Shown: piece after piece, positions 33,933 through 46,758 of the stretch
Numbering within the stretch: the stretch's first letter is position 1
How the letters are laid out: each line of letters begins with the position of its first letter
Assembly: GCF_030272615.1 (NCBI RefSeq)
Contig: NC_081408.1
Span: 406,484,889 to 406,548,888 of the forward strand
Direction of reading: 5' to 3'
Length of the DNA stretch: 64,000 nucleotides
DNA from: Cryptomeria japonica
Lineage: Eukaryota > Streptophyta > Pinopsida > Cupressales > Cupressaceae
Notes under the pieces: model-generated
What the model saw: only the letters and a program-made list of their open reading frames with translations
Told to the model about the DNA's origin: nothing
Databases searched by the model: none
Position numbers and translations under genes: made by a program

Positions 33933-35168
33933 ATGGCTAGAGTGCTTGATGCAACCAGGGAAGAGCTTGAAACCCTGGGATGACTGAGTAACTATTGGAG
34001 ATCTCTGACAACAGTTCTTCACATGAGGCCAACATTGATGCACTGGTTGAAGAAGTGGAGAAATTGAATGGTGAAAAGCTAAACCTAAGGAGAGAACTTG
34101 AAGCCCTAACAATCTATATGAGTCAAGAACTTGAAGCAAGGAGGGAAGTTGAAGACCTGATCAAAGTGAAAGATCATGATATTTCTAAGATCAAGCAGGA
34201 GAATGCAACTTTGCATGAACACTGGCATGAGGAGAAGGAAGAGAAAGAAGCATTGCAGTTAGATCTTGAATTGGCAATGTCTCTTAGAGAGACTCTTACA
34301 AAGCATAATGAAGATCTTACCAAAGAGCTTACATAGGCTAATGGGAAACCTGACAAATTCAACAAGAGTTCCTCTATGCTAGATGAATAGATCCAATCTC
34401 AGAGGATGAAAGGTGACACATCTGGACTAGGATTCAATACATCTAAGAAAGGAGAATATTTTGGTACCAAGAGCCACATGCATAAAGGTAAAACTATTCA
34501 TAAGGCTAAGAATCCTATCGATAAGAAATATTACAAACCTATTTTCTTTATCTGTCACAGACCTGGACATACTGCTAATATTTGTAGAAGCAGATCTAAT
34601 GAGAACACAGATTATAATGATAATACTAGATATGTATCTACAAGATTTGAAGGTCATTGTTACACATGCAATATGTATGGACATAGATCAATTGAATACA
34701 GATATGGAGTGAACAATTCAGCACCTCACATGAATCCAAGACCTATTGGTGACTAGAGAAGGACCTATGACAACAAGAGAAACATGAACTGGCAAAAACC
34801 CTATGTCAACCGGTTTAGTCCATATGAGATGGAGAAGGTAACAAATGTGATTTTCACAATTTGCAATAACTATGGACATGTGGCTATGAACTACAGAAGA
34901 AGGACTGGAAGAGGGAATGCAAGACCTTGGAGAGCATCTGGGATGACCTGCTATAATTACCATAAACTGGGACACATGGCCAAGTTCTATAGAGCAAAGA
35001 AGAACAAATTGGTAAACCACTTTGAAGATCAAAAAGGAAAGTAGAACGTAGATGTTGAAGAAACCAAAGCGAAGATGAACATAATTTGGAAGAAGAAAAG
35101 TGAGGACAAGCCAGCACAAGAATCAAACCCTTCACCATGTGTGGAGATTGCTACACTAGTTAACTGAT
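33933..35168 (+). pseudogene. NA-1 gag-like protein with coiled coil and repeated zinc knuckles
   Basis: The first third is a predicted coiled coil (IDALVEEVEKLNGEKLNLRRE, then repeated Lys/Glu/Leu heptads, 33995-34335). It is followed by a basic linker with GLGFNTSKKGE and several Cys/His boxes: CHRPGHTANIC (34555, first Cys lost), CYTCNMYGHRSIEY (34660), CTICNNYGHVAMNY (34858) and CYNYHKLGHMAKFY (34950); several are degenerate. It resembles the C-terminal nucleocapsid part of a Copia gag; the UBN2 capsid part is missing. Breaks: a frameshift near 33980, TAG near 34334, 34388 and 34754, and TAG at 35042. The NA-2 counterpart is on the minus strand at 44294-45600. Confidence 0.75.
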
Positions 35169-35659
35169 CTTTTCAACAAGCCTAAGGGGAGAATATCGGT
35201 AAATCTACTTCTGGACCCCTTGAAGAGTGTATGGTAAGAGATTTTTGCATTTCAAGTTGTAATATAATTTTTTTAAATATTTTTATCTATCGGTTTTCTA
35301 AGGATTACCAATTGGTTATATACCTATCGGTATAGGTGAGTTTGTTAAGTGATAATTAGGGTTTGTTACCCTATTGGTTGTGTAATTAATGCAGTGGGTA
35401 AGTTAATAAAAGGAAGTTCTACTAAGTTATTTTTACCCTAATTGCATTCGAAGAAGCATTTTGAGCACTTGTAGAGCAAAACAGAGCATTGTTAGCAGAT
35501 TAAGAGCAGATTTGTGCTACGAATTTAGAAGTTGAAATGGATTTGAAGATAAGGAAAGGCAAAATAGGTGTGCATACGAAAGGACAACGAAAAACCCTAC
35601 TATCGCGAAGGGAATAAGGTATTTTTGTTAATCTCTCTCTCAAATAAAGATTATATAGA

Positions 35660-38600
35660 ATGGCATCATCGTCTAGACTAGCAGAGAGTCTTATGATTAC
35701 TGCTGAAGCTATGGAGTCAATGAAATCAGATAAAATAGAATCTTATAATGCATTGTCTCAAATTCTGCAAGGTGTTTTGATCAAAGGTGACTTGACTAGT
35801 TATATAGATTGTAAAATTAAGGATATAGGATCACTGGCAATCTATTCTCAACTTAAATCTCTGTGTGATAAGAGTGGGAAAATCAGGCATGAATATATTA
35901 GGGTTTATGAAAAGGGTTTTCATAATGCAGCCTATTTTCTTGAATATTTTAAGGAAGAACATGTCAGGATTATCCTTAGTCGTGTACATGGTGGGAACAT
36001 GTATCTTGATAGATCTCACACCATCACAAAGGAGGCAGTTCATGTAGTAACTGGTTTCTGCCAAACTGGTGAAGTACCAAAATTGAGGACAGTTTCAAAA
36101 GAGATTGTTATTCCATTGACAAAGACCATTGCTAACAGTAGTGTTATATCGGTCAATAACATTGCAAATCTAGTAGTCAGATTTACTACAATGGTATTGG
36201 CTACTGGATATTCCATTCTAGTAGGATGAACAATTTACCATCTACTGCTATGCATGTCACCTACAGGATGATGATAGAGAATGTAGATTATGATTTGTGC
36301 GAGGAAATGAGAAGTCAATTGATGCTGAACTTAGAATCAATTAAGAAGGATAACAGTCAAAAGTTCAAATATGGTCAACTGTTGATTGGTCTATTCTTCT
36401 ACTTTCAAAATTTCATTCCAGGAATTGGTGACATTCAATGGTCCAAGGACACACCGGTTACAACCCAAATCAAGAATAGCACTAAGGTTGTGAAGAACAC
36501 ATTTCTTGTTGCCATGAATAGATATTTTAAAAATTTTAAAAAGAAGATGAGCATGAGATTAAGGCTATCTGATGAAGTGGTGAAACACTTTGAAAAAGAT
36601 ATTTGTTTCACTATAACCACTGACTTTTTCCTTATGGAGGTCGTTGAACCCAGAGAAGAAGAGATGGAAGAAATGAGCTATGAAGTCAACTATGACTTAC
36701 TAATCGATTATGCCAACAACCTTTTGGCATCTCCTAAGGATAAAAAGAAGAAAAGACTGGGAACTTACCAGGAAAGGATTGCACCTGCTCAACCCAGTAG
36801 TGCCAAGGAGGAAAAGAAGAAAGCTGAGCAAGCAGCTTCTGTGACCGCCGATACAAGGGTGAATAGAATTATTCAAATCAAGAAGGAACCAGTACCCAAG
36901 GTATATGCAAAGAAACAAACTGCAAAAAAGAAGAGAGGTAGACATCTCATTCTTCAAGCAGAATATGAGGATACTGATACTGAAGAAGAACCAAAGAAGA
37001 TGAAATTCACTGGTAAGAAATCCAAACCAGTAGGAGACATTTCCAAGAAAATTACTCCTATTAATGATGCAACATTCAAACCAATGAGTGATTTTGAGAG
37101 GATATTAAAAACATTAGGGAGGAAACGATTTGATAATGTAAAATAATATTTTGATTCATTTGATGAAGGTCAGAAACAAGAAATTGTTCAAGAGGTAATC
37201 TATCACCTATGTCAATACAATCAATTGCCACAAGATATTGAAAAGGACATTTCTGATTCTTTATATTCTATTCTTAAAAATAAATGGAAAATGGCTATAG
37301 ATTAGGATAAAAAAATTATTGATAGAATTTTTATTGAATATTTTCCCGAGTTGTCTAGAGATGAATTATTAGCATTGCTTGCTAAGTTCAAAGGACAATT
37401 TCATTCTAAGACAAGGAGACTGAAATCATTAGATGAAAAGATTCAACCTATTGAAGATGATACTCATCACATAGCTCAAGATATTCAAAGGATGAATGCA
37501 CTATTGAAAGGTTATGAAAACAAACATGATCAGACTGAGATTGGAGCTCCACCGGAGCTAGATGCTAAAGAGTTTATTACACCGGATGTTGTCTATCCTG
37601 TCAAGAACAAGGATGACATGAGTTCTCCACCGGTTATATTCTTTTTGGATGATACTGAAGACATTATTGACAGAATTGGTAATGTCATTGAACCAATTAA
37701 GGAAACTGAACAACTACTAGATATTGTTGGTGAACAATTAGCAGAGGAAGCACCGGTTAATGAACCAAGTGTGGTTATCCAACCGCCACTAGATAGTGGA
37801 CACCAAGTTGAAATTCAACTATCACCGATCACTACAACCATATGGGAGGAACAAACAGAGACAAAGAAAGAGAAACCGAAGGAAAAGGATGAAGAGAAGA
37901 AGACTAAAGTGAAAAAGAATGAAGAGGAGAAAGTAAAGAAAGAGAAAACAATAGCTGATGATGATGATGACTCAATAAGCATACAAGGTCCAATTGATGT
38001 GGACAAATTGAGTGCATCTGAACTAATGGAAATTGCTATAGTTATGAAATCTAGGGCTCAAAAGAAAAGGTTGAAAGAGTAGAAAAAAGAAGCAGAGACT
38101 ATACAGACTATTGTTGACATTTTGTCAAGTCTCCTACCAGAGACCGACATTGGTAATTTGTCTACCCCTATTGGCAAACTTGGAGAGTTGGTTGTTGATG
38201 CTACTCACCAATTGAAATCACTTGAAGAAGCAGCACATACCTTAGCTAAAAATAATTACAAGAAGAAGAGGAGAGAGAAACTAATGTCAGATATTGATAA
38301 AGGCAAGATTGCTTTATCTGTCAATAAAGATCTTTTGAGAACTGTTGTTGAAACTGGAGGTAAACTTTTGGCCTATACATCTAAAGTTTCATTTTTCTAT
38401 TCTGAATTGAAGAAGTGGTGGGAAGATACATAAAAGGAACTGGAGAGGATAAGTAATGCTTATATTCGAGTACAAGATTCAGATTTAGATTTTGGAAAAT
38501 CGGTTGATGCTTTGCAACATCTGTTATATGTTTATGATTTTGAACAGGTTAAGCGAATCAGATCCTTGAAAGAACTAAAGAACCAATTGCTTCCAAAATT

Positions 38601-38811
38601 TGAAATCCTTCAAAGGGCATAGAAGGATTCAAAAGCGGTTTTGGCTACCCTAGAGATGAGCACAGTGGATGCAATGGAATAATTTGCTGCACAAATTATG
38701 ACAATTACTGAGATCACTGAAACATTGTTAGAAACATGGGATAATGATTTTGCACAAATGAAGATTACTTTCAGTGACATTTTCTTAAGAATTGCAGTGA
38801 ACAAACCTTGA
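35660..38811 (+). pseudogene. NA-1 second ORF: large protein of unknown family (~1,050 codons)
   Basis: Not recognised. It starts MASSSRLAESL at 35660. Segment 1 (to about 36620) is globular: SYNALSQILQGVLIKGD, GFHNAAYFLEYFKEEHVRII, LSRVHGGNMYLDRSHTIT, VVTGFCQTGEVPKL, GQLLIGLFFYFQNFIPGIGD. Segment 2 (36620-37140) is acidic then strongly Lys-rich with low complexity. Segment 3 (37150-37500) is helical (RDELLALLAKFKGQFHSK). Segment 4 (37500-38080) is Lys/Glu-rich and disordered. Segment 5 (38090-38811) is again helical and ends near TWDNDFAQMKITFSDIF. NA-2 has the same five segments in order. One shift (about 36215) and stops at 37144 (TAA), 37303 (TAG), 38080 (TAG), 38431 (TAA), 38620 (TAG) and near 38680 break it. 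No pol motif, transmembrane segment or signal peptide is seen. Confidence 0.7.
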
Positions 38812-39040
38812 AAAACTCTTATATTTATGTATATGTAGTTTTGATACAAATTTTGATGTGATATATATGTATTTTACTTTTCAATTTGGCATTGTTGTCA
38901 AAGGGGGAGTAGAAATATGTATGTGATGTGAAAAAAATTTATGTACTATTAAGGGGGAATCTGTACATTGGGAGTCTATAAATTTTTTTTGTAAGCACAC
39001 TTAGGTGTAAATTTTTTTTTCTAAGTGTTGTCATCAATGC

Positions 39041-39053
39041 CAAAGGGGGAAAT
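39041..39053 (+). promoter_or_regulatory. NA-1 polypurine tract
   Basis: CAAAGGGGGAAAT immediately before the 3' LTR, nearly the same as in Copia-1. Confidence 0.8.
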
Positions 39054-39269
39054 TGTTGGCTTGATGATGATTTTTGTAATGGATGAATTTATGTGTTGTC
39101 ATTGATGGCACATCTACACACACTCATATGTTCATATTGTCATAGTCATCTTACTTAAGACAAACTGGTACTACTCCTAAGTCTTTGTATCGCAAACCGA
39201 TATCATTTGTATAGAGAAGTCTAACCGCTATGAAGGTGTCTAAACTGGTATATGTAGAAAACCGGTATA
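39054..39269 (+). repeat. NA-1 3' LTR, first part
   Basis: Matches the start of the 5' LTR at 32675 (TGTTGGCTTG..TGATGATTTTTG). It is interrupted after GGTATA (39269) by NA-2 and continues at 46759. Confidence 0.9.
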
Positions 39270-40405
39270 TGATGAATACTAAGAGGGGGGGGGGGTGAAT
39301 TAGTATGCCCAAAAACTTAACTGAACTCTTAAGCAATTTTATTGCAGACCAGTATAGTAGTTTACATAACAAACCTGTTAAAACACAAACAAGCCAAATA
39401 GAAAATAGAGCATTCACCCACAGAAGAAAAATCACCATAACACAAGATATTTTGACATGGAAACCCAAATGGGAAAAACTACGGTGAGTAAAAATCACAA
39501 GTCAACTATCTGCAGAATAGTAACCAGACCAGTTAAGGTCAGACCGGTTAAGGCCTTACAATGTTCATCACTAGAACATATCCTATTAGGAATCTAGATC
39601 TCTATTAGGAGATAAGCCTTGTTAAAGACTACCTTGTTAAAGGATTTCAGATTCACAACTGTGAACCACCTTGTTAGAGGATTTACAAAAGGCTTGACTG
39701 GGCCTACCCAGTTAAGTGTTTCAGACTTGTCGAAGAGATTAGTAATCAACAAGTGAATGATCTAGAGAATATCACAAAATGCTTGATTAGATCCTTGACA
39801 AATCTCTGTTAATGCATTGCAACATTACTTCAGTCTTCTATCCTTTGCATGTTTTATCTCAATCGCATGATTCTTCTATATCAACTTCACTCCTTCAACA
39901 TACACACATTCATTACTGTAAAACCCTAGACATGATGTCCTTAAATAGGAAGTTGATTTCATGTCAGTCCAATGAGATTGGCATACAATTTCCTAGGTTC
40001 AAAGCATCTAGACACATTTGGTAACATGACACAGAAGCACCGCCAAAGTGTCGATGGATGATAACTCATCACACTCTACAATTTTACCAGTTAAGCACAA
40101 TATACCGATAAATAAAGACTGGTAAACTGGAACATAGTGTTCTGATCAAAAAGATTGACTGTTGCTAGGAGTCCTCATTCCACTTGAGGTCTTCATACCG
40201 CTTGATGTCTTCGGTCATGCTTTGATCGGTAAGCATTTTTTGCAAAACACCAATAGTTTTCTACAAACAAAGACTATTCATTCAATGGCATATAATACCG
40301 GTGTGAACAATACAACACATATTACCGGTGGAGAATAACTCATACATAAAATAAGTGTGTGTCCATCAATGACAATCACAACTAAACATCATCAAAATAC
40401 CAACA
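39270..40405 (-). repeat. NA-2 3' LTR (1,136 bp)
   Basis: Matches 45627-46758, except that its G-run next to the terminus is longer (11 G at 39285-39295 against 7 G). Confidence 0.9.
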
Positions 40406-40418
40406 ATCTCCCCCTTTG
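40406..40418 (-). promoter_or_regulatory. NA-2 polypurine tract
   Basis: Read on the minus strand, CAAAGGGGGAGAT stands directly before the 3' LTR, the same as in Copia-1. Confidence 0.8.
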
Positions 40419-40689
40419 GCATTGATGGCAACACTTAGGAAAACTTGGCATCTAAGTGCTTACAAAACAAAAAATGATGCCATAATCAAAATTTACTCAT
40501 CCTAAGCATATACACTACTCCCTTTGCCAAAATTACAAGCATGTGCATCTTCCATTTGCATGAAATTTTCAATACTACTCCCCCTTTGCCAACAATGACA
40601 AAGTAATGCAAACACTCCCTCTTTCACAAAAAATTACCAATTTTATATTACATAACATAAAAATAGAGTATATGTTCATCACAATAAAG

Positions 40690-43600
40690 AGTAAAACTTT
40701 TCAAAAATAGATTTAAAGTTTTTTAGGAAATCCTTCATGTCTGTGGACCAAGTATCTAGGAGTGAGGCAGCAATTTCACTCTAAGTCTTCATCTGGAAAG
40801 ATAACTCCTCCATGGCATCGATTGTGCTCAATTCCTGTGTGACAGTAATAGCTTCCAAGTTCACAAAGCACTTCTGAAGAACCTACAATTTTGGTAATAG
40901 AAGCAACTGGAGCCCCTGCAGATCTTGTGTCCGCTTGTAGATCTCTAATTCAATCTTTTCAATTTGATGCTGGTGAGTGAGAACCGTTTGCCCATACACT
41001 GTGAAGGAATCATATGGAAATTTGAAGTTGCCGATATATTGCTTTAACTCCGATTGGAGTTGACTCTTTTTCTTCAAAGCATCATCACAGAATATATCTG
41101 GTTGGCAGATTTTGCTCAATAGTTTATGGTCTTCAGCTATTTCCAGATCGATATCATCCCTCTGGTGGATCAGCTTGTCTTTGTCTTCATTAAATTGTTT
41201 CACCAGTGCAACTTTGAGTGCCTTTTCATGGTTTTTCTTTGCAGTGGCCTAGGCAACATCTTCCAAAATTGTACTTAATCATTCACTATTGTGCAAAGAC
41301 ATTTAAATTGGCCAGTGAGGAATCGGTACTAGGGAAGTTAGTACCGGGGATTAGATTGGAAAGAGTGTCAACAACAAATTGAATGACATCCTATTATTTC
41401 TTTTTCCTCAGTTCTTCTAATCTATCCTGAGTCAGTTGAATGCTCCTCAGTAGCTCATTTTCATCTACCAAGTGAGTAAGACAAGAAAGAGTCAAATCAG
41501 TGTGACTGGTGGGATCAACCTGTTTGGCTTGATCTCTAGTTGCCTTAGGAGTCTGTCCTCCTTCCTTTGCCTTGATCTCCTCTTGTCTTTTCCTCTCATG
41601 TTCTTCTTTTTCTTGGGCTTCCTTGGCGACCTTCTCTTTCTCCTCTTCCACTCTCTTCTTTTCTTCTTCTTTCTTCCTCTCTTCTTCCTTCTTCCTCTCT
41701 TCTTCCTTCTTCTTCTCTTCTTTCTTATCTGCTCTCTCTTTTTCTTATCTCGCTTTCTCCGCTTGTTCTTTCTCTTGTTTTTATTTTTCTTGTTTCTCTT
41801 TTGCCACTTTCTCGTCTTTTTCTTTCTCCACTCTCTCCTCTTAAACTTTCTCCTTCTTTGGAGTGGTGTCCTCAATATCTAGTGCATCAGCATCAATGGG
41901 GTCATTTTGTTCAGTTACCCTCTCACCCTGATTATCAAAGGTTTCATCTGGTTTGGATGTAGATAGGTCAAGCTCTTGCTTAGCCTGTCGATTAGCTTCA
42001 GATACCTTTTGAATTTTGACAGCTTCTTTAACCTGCATATGGGTGTCTTTTTCCACTTTAGAGGTTATGCCTCTGAGTAGCTGAAGTCTTCTTTTTTGCA
42101 TGAAAAAGATGCCTTTGTACCAATTAAGAATCTCAAACAATTCTGAATTAGAGGCTTCAAGGAAATATTGGGCAAAAATTTCTTCCCTAATTTCTTGCTC
42201 CTTTTCAGTGACAATGCACCATTTATTATCCAAATAATTATACAAAGAATTAGGAACAACATGTTTAATGTCAATTGGAGACCAATCATTATCACACAAA
42301 TACTTAATGACCTCTAGCTCTACTTCTTCCTTTTCACTATTGCTAAGATCATTAAAATAATCTTTTAGATCGTCAAGAACTTTCCTTTTAACATTCTTCA
42401 TAATTCTTTGAAAATGTGTCTTAGGCTGGTAAGAAGCAACATGTATATTTTTCGGTGTAGAGGTTGTAGGTACATTACCGGTTGTCTTCATCTTCTTACT
42501 TGTTTGTCTCGTCTTCTTCATTTCTACCACCGGTTTAGTGTCTTTTGAATCCGGTGTGCTATTCCTAGTTTTTCTCTTTGTTTCAAATACCTTTGGCAGA
42601 ATGGCCTCTGATTTCTTTTTGGCAGATGACCTCTTGGTCACTTTAGGACTAGCAACAGATGTAACCAGTGTCGATGTCGATGGAACAACTTTCCTCTTCT
42701 TTTGCTTCGGTACTTCAATAGATTTGATCCTCTCTGAGTAAGTACTGGTCCTCTTCTTCTTTGGATCCAGTGGTGAAGCAAGTAGGGTAGAGGCATACCC
42801 TGTGAGTATATCATTTACCACTTCGTAGCCCATAGGCTCAACTTCATCTTCTTTGGTCTCAACCGCTTCCATTATGCAATGATCTACTTTGCTTGTGAAA
42901 CATATATCCTCTTCATACTTTTTAATCAGATCACCTGATATTCTCATTCTCTAGTTCATCTTTAGTCTAAACTCATCAAAATACTTGTTCAGAGTCTCCG
43001 GATAAGAAGATCCCACTGCTTGCAGACTCTCCTTTATTTGTCTTGAAACTGATAGGTTAGCTGACCATTGAACATCACCGACTCCAGGAAAATACCCTTG
43101 AAAATAGAAAAACAAACCAACAAGCAGTTGACTAAACGTAAACCTCAGTGCCTTGTCCTCTTTGATGGACTTCAGATTCTCCATAAGTTGTTTTTGCATG
43201 TAGGTACATAAGTCATATTCTGCATCTTCCTTGATCATCCTATAAGAGGCATGCACTGCAGCTGTAGGAACAAAATTCACTCTACTGGCATAGAATACTC
43301 TATACCCGATCACCATGCACACATACTTCACCAAGTCATCTTTTATGGTGTTTATAGTCATTGCCCACTGGTTGCTCACAAAACCGGTGAGCCCTGTCAC
43401 TTTGGTTTTGGTGATCTTGCAAAGAACAGGGACTTCTCCAACATTGCAGAAGCCGGTCACGGTATGGATTGCCTCTGTTGTAATATCATGGGTTCGCTCA
43501 AGATACATCTTGTCACCATGAACCCTACTTAGAATGATCCTTATGTGATCTTCTGTGAATTCTTCGAGAAAATATACTGCATTGTGGAATTTCTTCTTCT

Positions 43601-43841
43601 CGATCACATTGTACTCTGGTTTAATCTTCTTATCATCTCCATAGAACAAACTCAATTGGGAGTGAATCACTAGAGACCCTAGGTCTTCTAGTTTGCAATC
43701 AATGTATCCTGAAGCATCCCCTGCGACAATGACTCCGACGGGAATTTGAGATAGGGCATTGTATTTCACCTTCTTCCTAAGAAACGTGGATGACTCCCCA
43801 GGTTCGGTAGAACTAGAAGGGATTTTGGATGTAGAGGCCAT
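40690..43841 (-). pseudogene. NA-2 second ORF: homologue of the NA-1 unknown protein
   Basis: Starts MASTSKIPSSSTEPG at 43841. It shares blocks with NA-1 in order: KYNALSQIPVGVIVAGD, KKFHNAVYFLEEFTEDHIRI, LSRVHGDKMYLERTHDIT, VTGFCNVGEVPVL, SQLLVGLFFYFQGYFPGVGD, the switch to a Lys-rich region, and a C-terminal block ending LLDTWSTDMKDF. The first 296 codons are uninterrupted (43841-42951); then TAG (expected Gln) and an open stretch of 368 codons (42947-41841). The Lys/Glu-rich part (41840-41400) has three stops. The 3' part from 41203 is helical. Family unknown. The long open stretches, conserved against NA-1, suggest it was once under selection for protein function. Confidence 0.75.
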
Positions 43842-44293
43842 GACTAAATAATTTTGAATGACAAGAGTGTTTCGATGAAGAATACCTTTTCACTCCAAAC
43901 TAGGTTCGCTGATGTTGAACACAACACACTTCTCCAAAATCTTGTTTTACCACTCTGCCCTCCATTATGGATAGCTTGAAATGTCTACTGGATCTTGCGC
44001 AAGATTTCTTCCTTGATTCTTTCAAACGCAAGATGAATCGCTCTTGTTGTGCTGCTCAAGCTAGAAAAAGTTCTTTTGAAAATAGGTAAGTAAAAATGAT
44101 GAAAAAAGTCACTTTTAATCATGCTCCAACCTACCATAATAAATGTATCATCGATAGGATACAAACCCTAACTTTACCACTTCATTTCTTCTATCGATTG
44201 ACAGGTAACCGATACTGATAAAACACTTTACTGATACACACCGAGGGTCTGAAACATTGTTACTGATATGTTCCCCCTTAAGCTTTTCAAAGC

Positions 44294-45600
44294 TCAGTTT
44301 GCTAGTTCAGGGGTCTCTACATAGGGTGCATAAACTGGTACATCTTGTGGCTCCTCTTCAAATTTCTTCTTCCAAATTTTATCCATATCGGCCTGAACGG
44401 TTTCAACATTGACCTTTCCTTCTGGGTTGATTGGTATGTCTCCCAATGGATTCTTTTTTAGTCTGCACATTCTGGTTTGTGACAATGATAGCATACCATA
44501 CCAGGTGCTCTCCATGGTTTAGTGTTCACATTTCCATTCTTCCTCCTGCATGTTGCAGCAGGTGACCGCTACCACGACAGATCAAACAAGTTGCTCTCCA
44601 ACCAATTGACGCTTCATAACCATTTGATCGGTGGTCATAGGTTCTATACCGGTTTGGGTTCCGGTTCATAGGAGGTTCTTGGAAAATCCCTCTTGGGCTC
44701 GGTGCATAGACTCTAGGGTTATTCATATCCATCTTGCACTCAAAAGATCTATTCCCAAACTTGTTGCATGCATAACAATGACCATTAAATCTACCAGTTC
44801 TAGCCTGGTGGTTATGCACATTGTTTTGCATGTAAGGGAAATTGTTATAAGCCTTGCTCCTACATACATTGGCAGTATGTCCTTCCTTAAGACAGTTAAA
44901 TCATACATGTTTGAACTTTTGCTTACCTTTGCTTCGATTGAACTTAGGTGTTGATTTCTCCTTTGGTGCACCAATCTTGGTTCTAGAGGTTTCACCTTCC
45001 TCATATGTAGAGAAACCAAGCCCAGAGGTATCCTTAGATGGATTCATTATTTCCATCTTTTAGTCCAAATTCCCAGCACTCCGGTTGAACTTTGCAAGTA
45101 TCTCCTTTGTCTCAGCAAGTTCCTTGGAAAGAACATCATTTTCCTTCATCAAGGTTTCATTATGAGAAATGGCTACATTGAGGTCTTCTTGCATTTCTTA
45201 CTTCTCTTCCTTACCCTCTTGCAGATAAGTGGTGATGGTACCAATCTCTTATTTCAACTTAGAGATCTCACGCTCCTTGTCCTTCACTAGATCTTCAACT
45301 TTTCTTCTATTTTCTAGCTCCTGACTCATCCTGATAGTCAGTCCTTCTAGCTCCCTCCTTAGGTTATTTTTGGACTCATTTAATTTCTCCACTTCTTGGA
45401 CTAGGGCATCCATGTCTGCTTCATTAGAAGAGTTGTTTTTCAGCGATTTTCATCATTTGCTCAACAAGCTCTCTTCTTTTGGGTAAAGAGGCTTTATATT
45501 TTATCTTCAGTTCATCATAGGCTCTTTCAGATTCAGCTAAATGGTGAGTGAGCTCCCTCATTCTGTATTCCCCCATATCTCCTTTCAAGTGGTTAGACTT
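44294..45600 (-). pseudogene. NA-2 gag-like protein with coiled coil and zinc knuckles
   Basis: Minus strand: a Leu/Lys/Glu coiled coil (about 45430-45080, ALVQEVEKLNESKNNLRREL type), GLGFSTYEEGE (45020), then Cys/His boxes near 44900 (FNCLKEGHTANVC, first Cys not visible), 44780 (CYACNKFGNRSFEC, His replaced by Asn) and 44590 (CLICRGSGHLLQHA, last Cys lost). It aligns with the NA-1 gag-like ORF. Several stops (TAG, TAA) interrupt it. It is probably the nucleocapsid remnant that packages the element's RNA. Confidence 0.7.
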
Positions 45601-45611
45601 AGAGAAAGGTT

Positions 45612-45624
45612 GGCTCTGATACCA
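45612..45624 (-). promoter_or_regulatory. NA-2 primer-binding site (initiator-Met tRNA type)
   Basis: On the minus strand, TGGTATCAGAGCC lies two bases after the LTR end, an exact initiator-Met type site. Confidence 0.85.
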
Positions 45625-45626
45625 AT

Positions 45627-46758
45627 TGATGAATACTAAGAGGGGGGGTGAATTAGTATGCCCAAAAACTTAACCAAACTCTTAAGCAATTTTACTATAG
45701 ACCGGTATAGTAGTTTAAATAGCAAACCGATTAAAACACAAACAAGCCAAATAGCAAATAGAGAATTCACCCACAGAAGCACAATCACTATAACACAAGA
45801 TATTTTGACATGGAAGCCCAAATTGGAAAAACCACGGTGAGTAAAACTCACAAGTCAACTATTTGCAGAATAGTAACTAGATTGGTTAAGGTCAGACCAG
45901 TTAAGGCCTTACAATATTCTTCACCAGAATAGATCCTGTTAGAAATCCAGATCTTTGTTAGGAGATAAGTCCTGTTAAAGACTACCCTGTTAAAGGATTT
46001 CAGATTCACAACTATGAACCACCTTGTTAGAGGATTTACAAAAGGCTTGACTGGGCCTACCCAAGTAAGGGTTTCAGACTTGTCGAAGAGATTAGTAATC
46101 AACAAGTGAATGATCTAGGCAATAGCACAGAATTCTTGATTAGATCCTTGACAACTCTCTATTAATGCATTGCAACATTACTTCAGTCTCCTATCCTTTG
46201 CATGTTTTATCTTTGTCGCATGATGCTTCTATATCAACTTCACTCCTTCAACATACATACATTCATTAATGTAAAACCCTAGACATGATGTCCTTAAATA
46301 GGAAGCTGATTTCATGTCGGTCCAATGAGATTGGATTACAATTTCCTAGGTTCAAAGAATATAGACACATTTGGTAATACGACACAGAAGCACCGCCAAA
46401 GTGTTGATGGATGATAACTCATCACACTCTACAATTTTATTGGTTAATCATAATATATCGATAAACAAAGACTGGTAAACTGGAACATAGTGTTCTGATA
46501 AAAAAGATTGACTACTGCTAGGTGTCCTCATTCTGCTTGAGGTCTTCATACCACTTGAGATCTTCGGTCATGCTTTGACCGGTCAGCATTTTCTGCAAAA
46601 CACCGATAGTCTTCTACAAACAAAGACTATTCATTCAATGGCATTTAATACCAGTGTGAACAATACAACACATATTACCGGTGGAGAATAACTCATACAT
46701 AAAATAAGTGTGTGTCCATCAATGACAATCACAACTAAACATCATCAAAATACCAACA
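45627..46758 (-). repeat. NA-2 5' LTR (1,132 bp)
   Basis: Pairs with 39270-40405. It includes the micro-hairpin array at about 45880-46080. Confidence 0.9.

Larger units (their letters stand above)
39270..46758 (-). mobile_element. NA-2: second non-autonomous element of the same type, opposite strand, TSD GTATA/ATATA
   Basis: Minus-strand element of 7,489 bp: 5' LTR 45627-46758, primer site 45612-45624, gag-like ORF 44294-45600, large ORF 40690-43841, polypurine tract 40406-40418, 3' LTR 39270-40405. LTRs begin TGTTGGTATTTTG and end TATTCATCA. GTATA (39265-39269) and ATATA (46759-46763) are the target copies, with one G-to-A difference. The element lies in the 3' LTR of NA-1. Its LTR sequence differs from that of NA-1, so it is a separate subfamily with the same gene plan. 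Confidence 0.88.

Noticed and set aside
22971-34000. CRISPR-like or satellite array in the ACCGGT and CCYTWAAC repeats
   Set aside because: Units are short, diverged and unevenly spaced, and belong to LTRs of a eukaryotic retrotransposon.
41472-41882. Hydrophobic Leu/Phe/Ser-rich plus-strand ORFs resembling a membrane protein
   Set aside because: Antisense of the Lys/Glu-rich part of the NA-2 unknown protein; the composition follows from the opposite strand.
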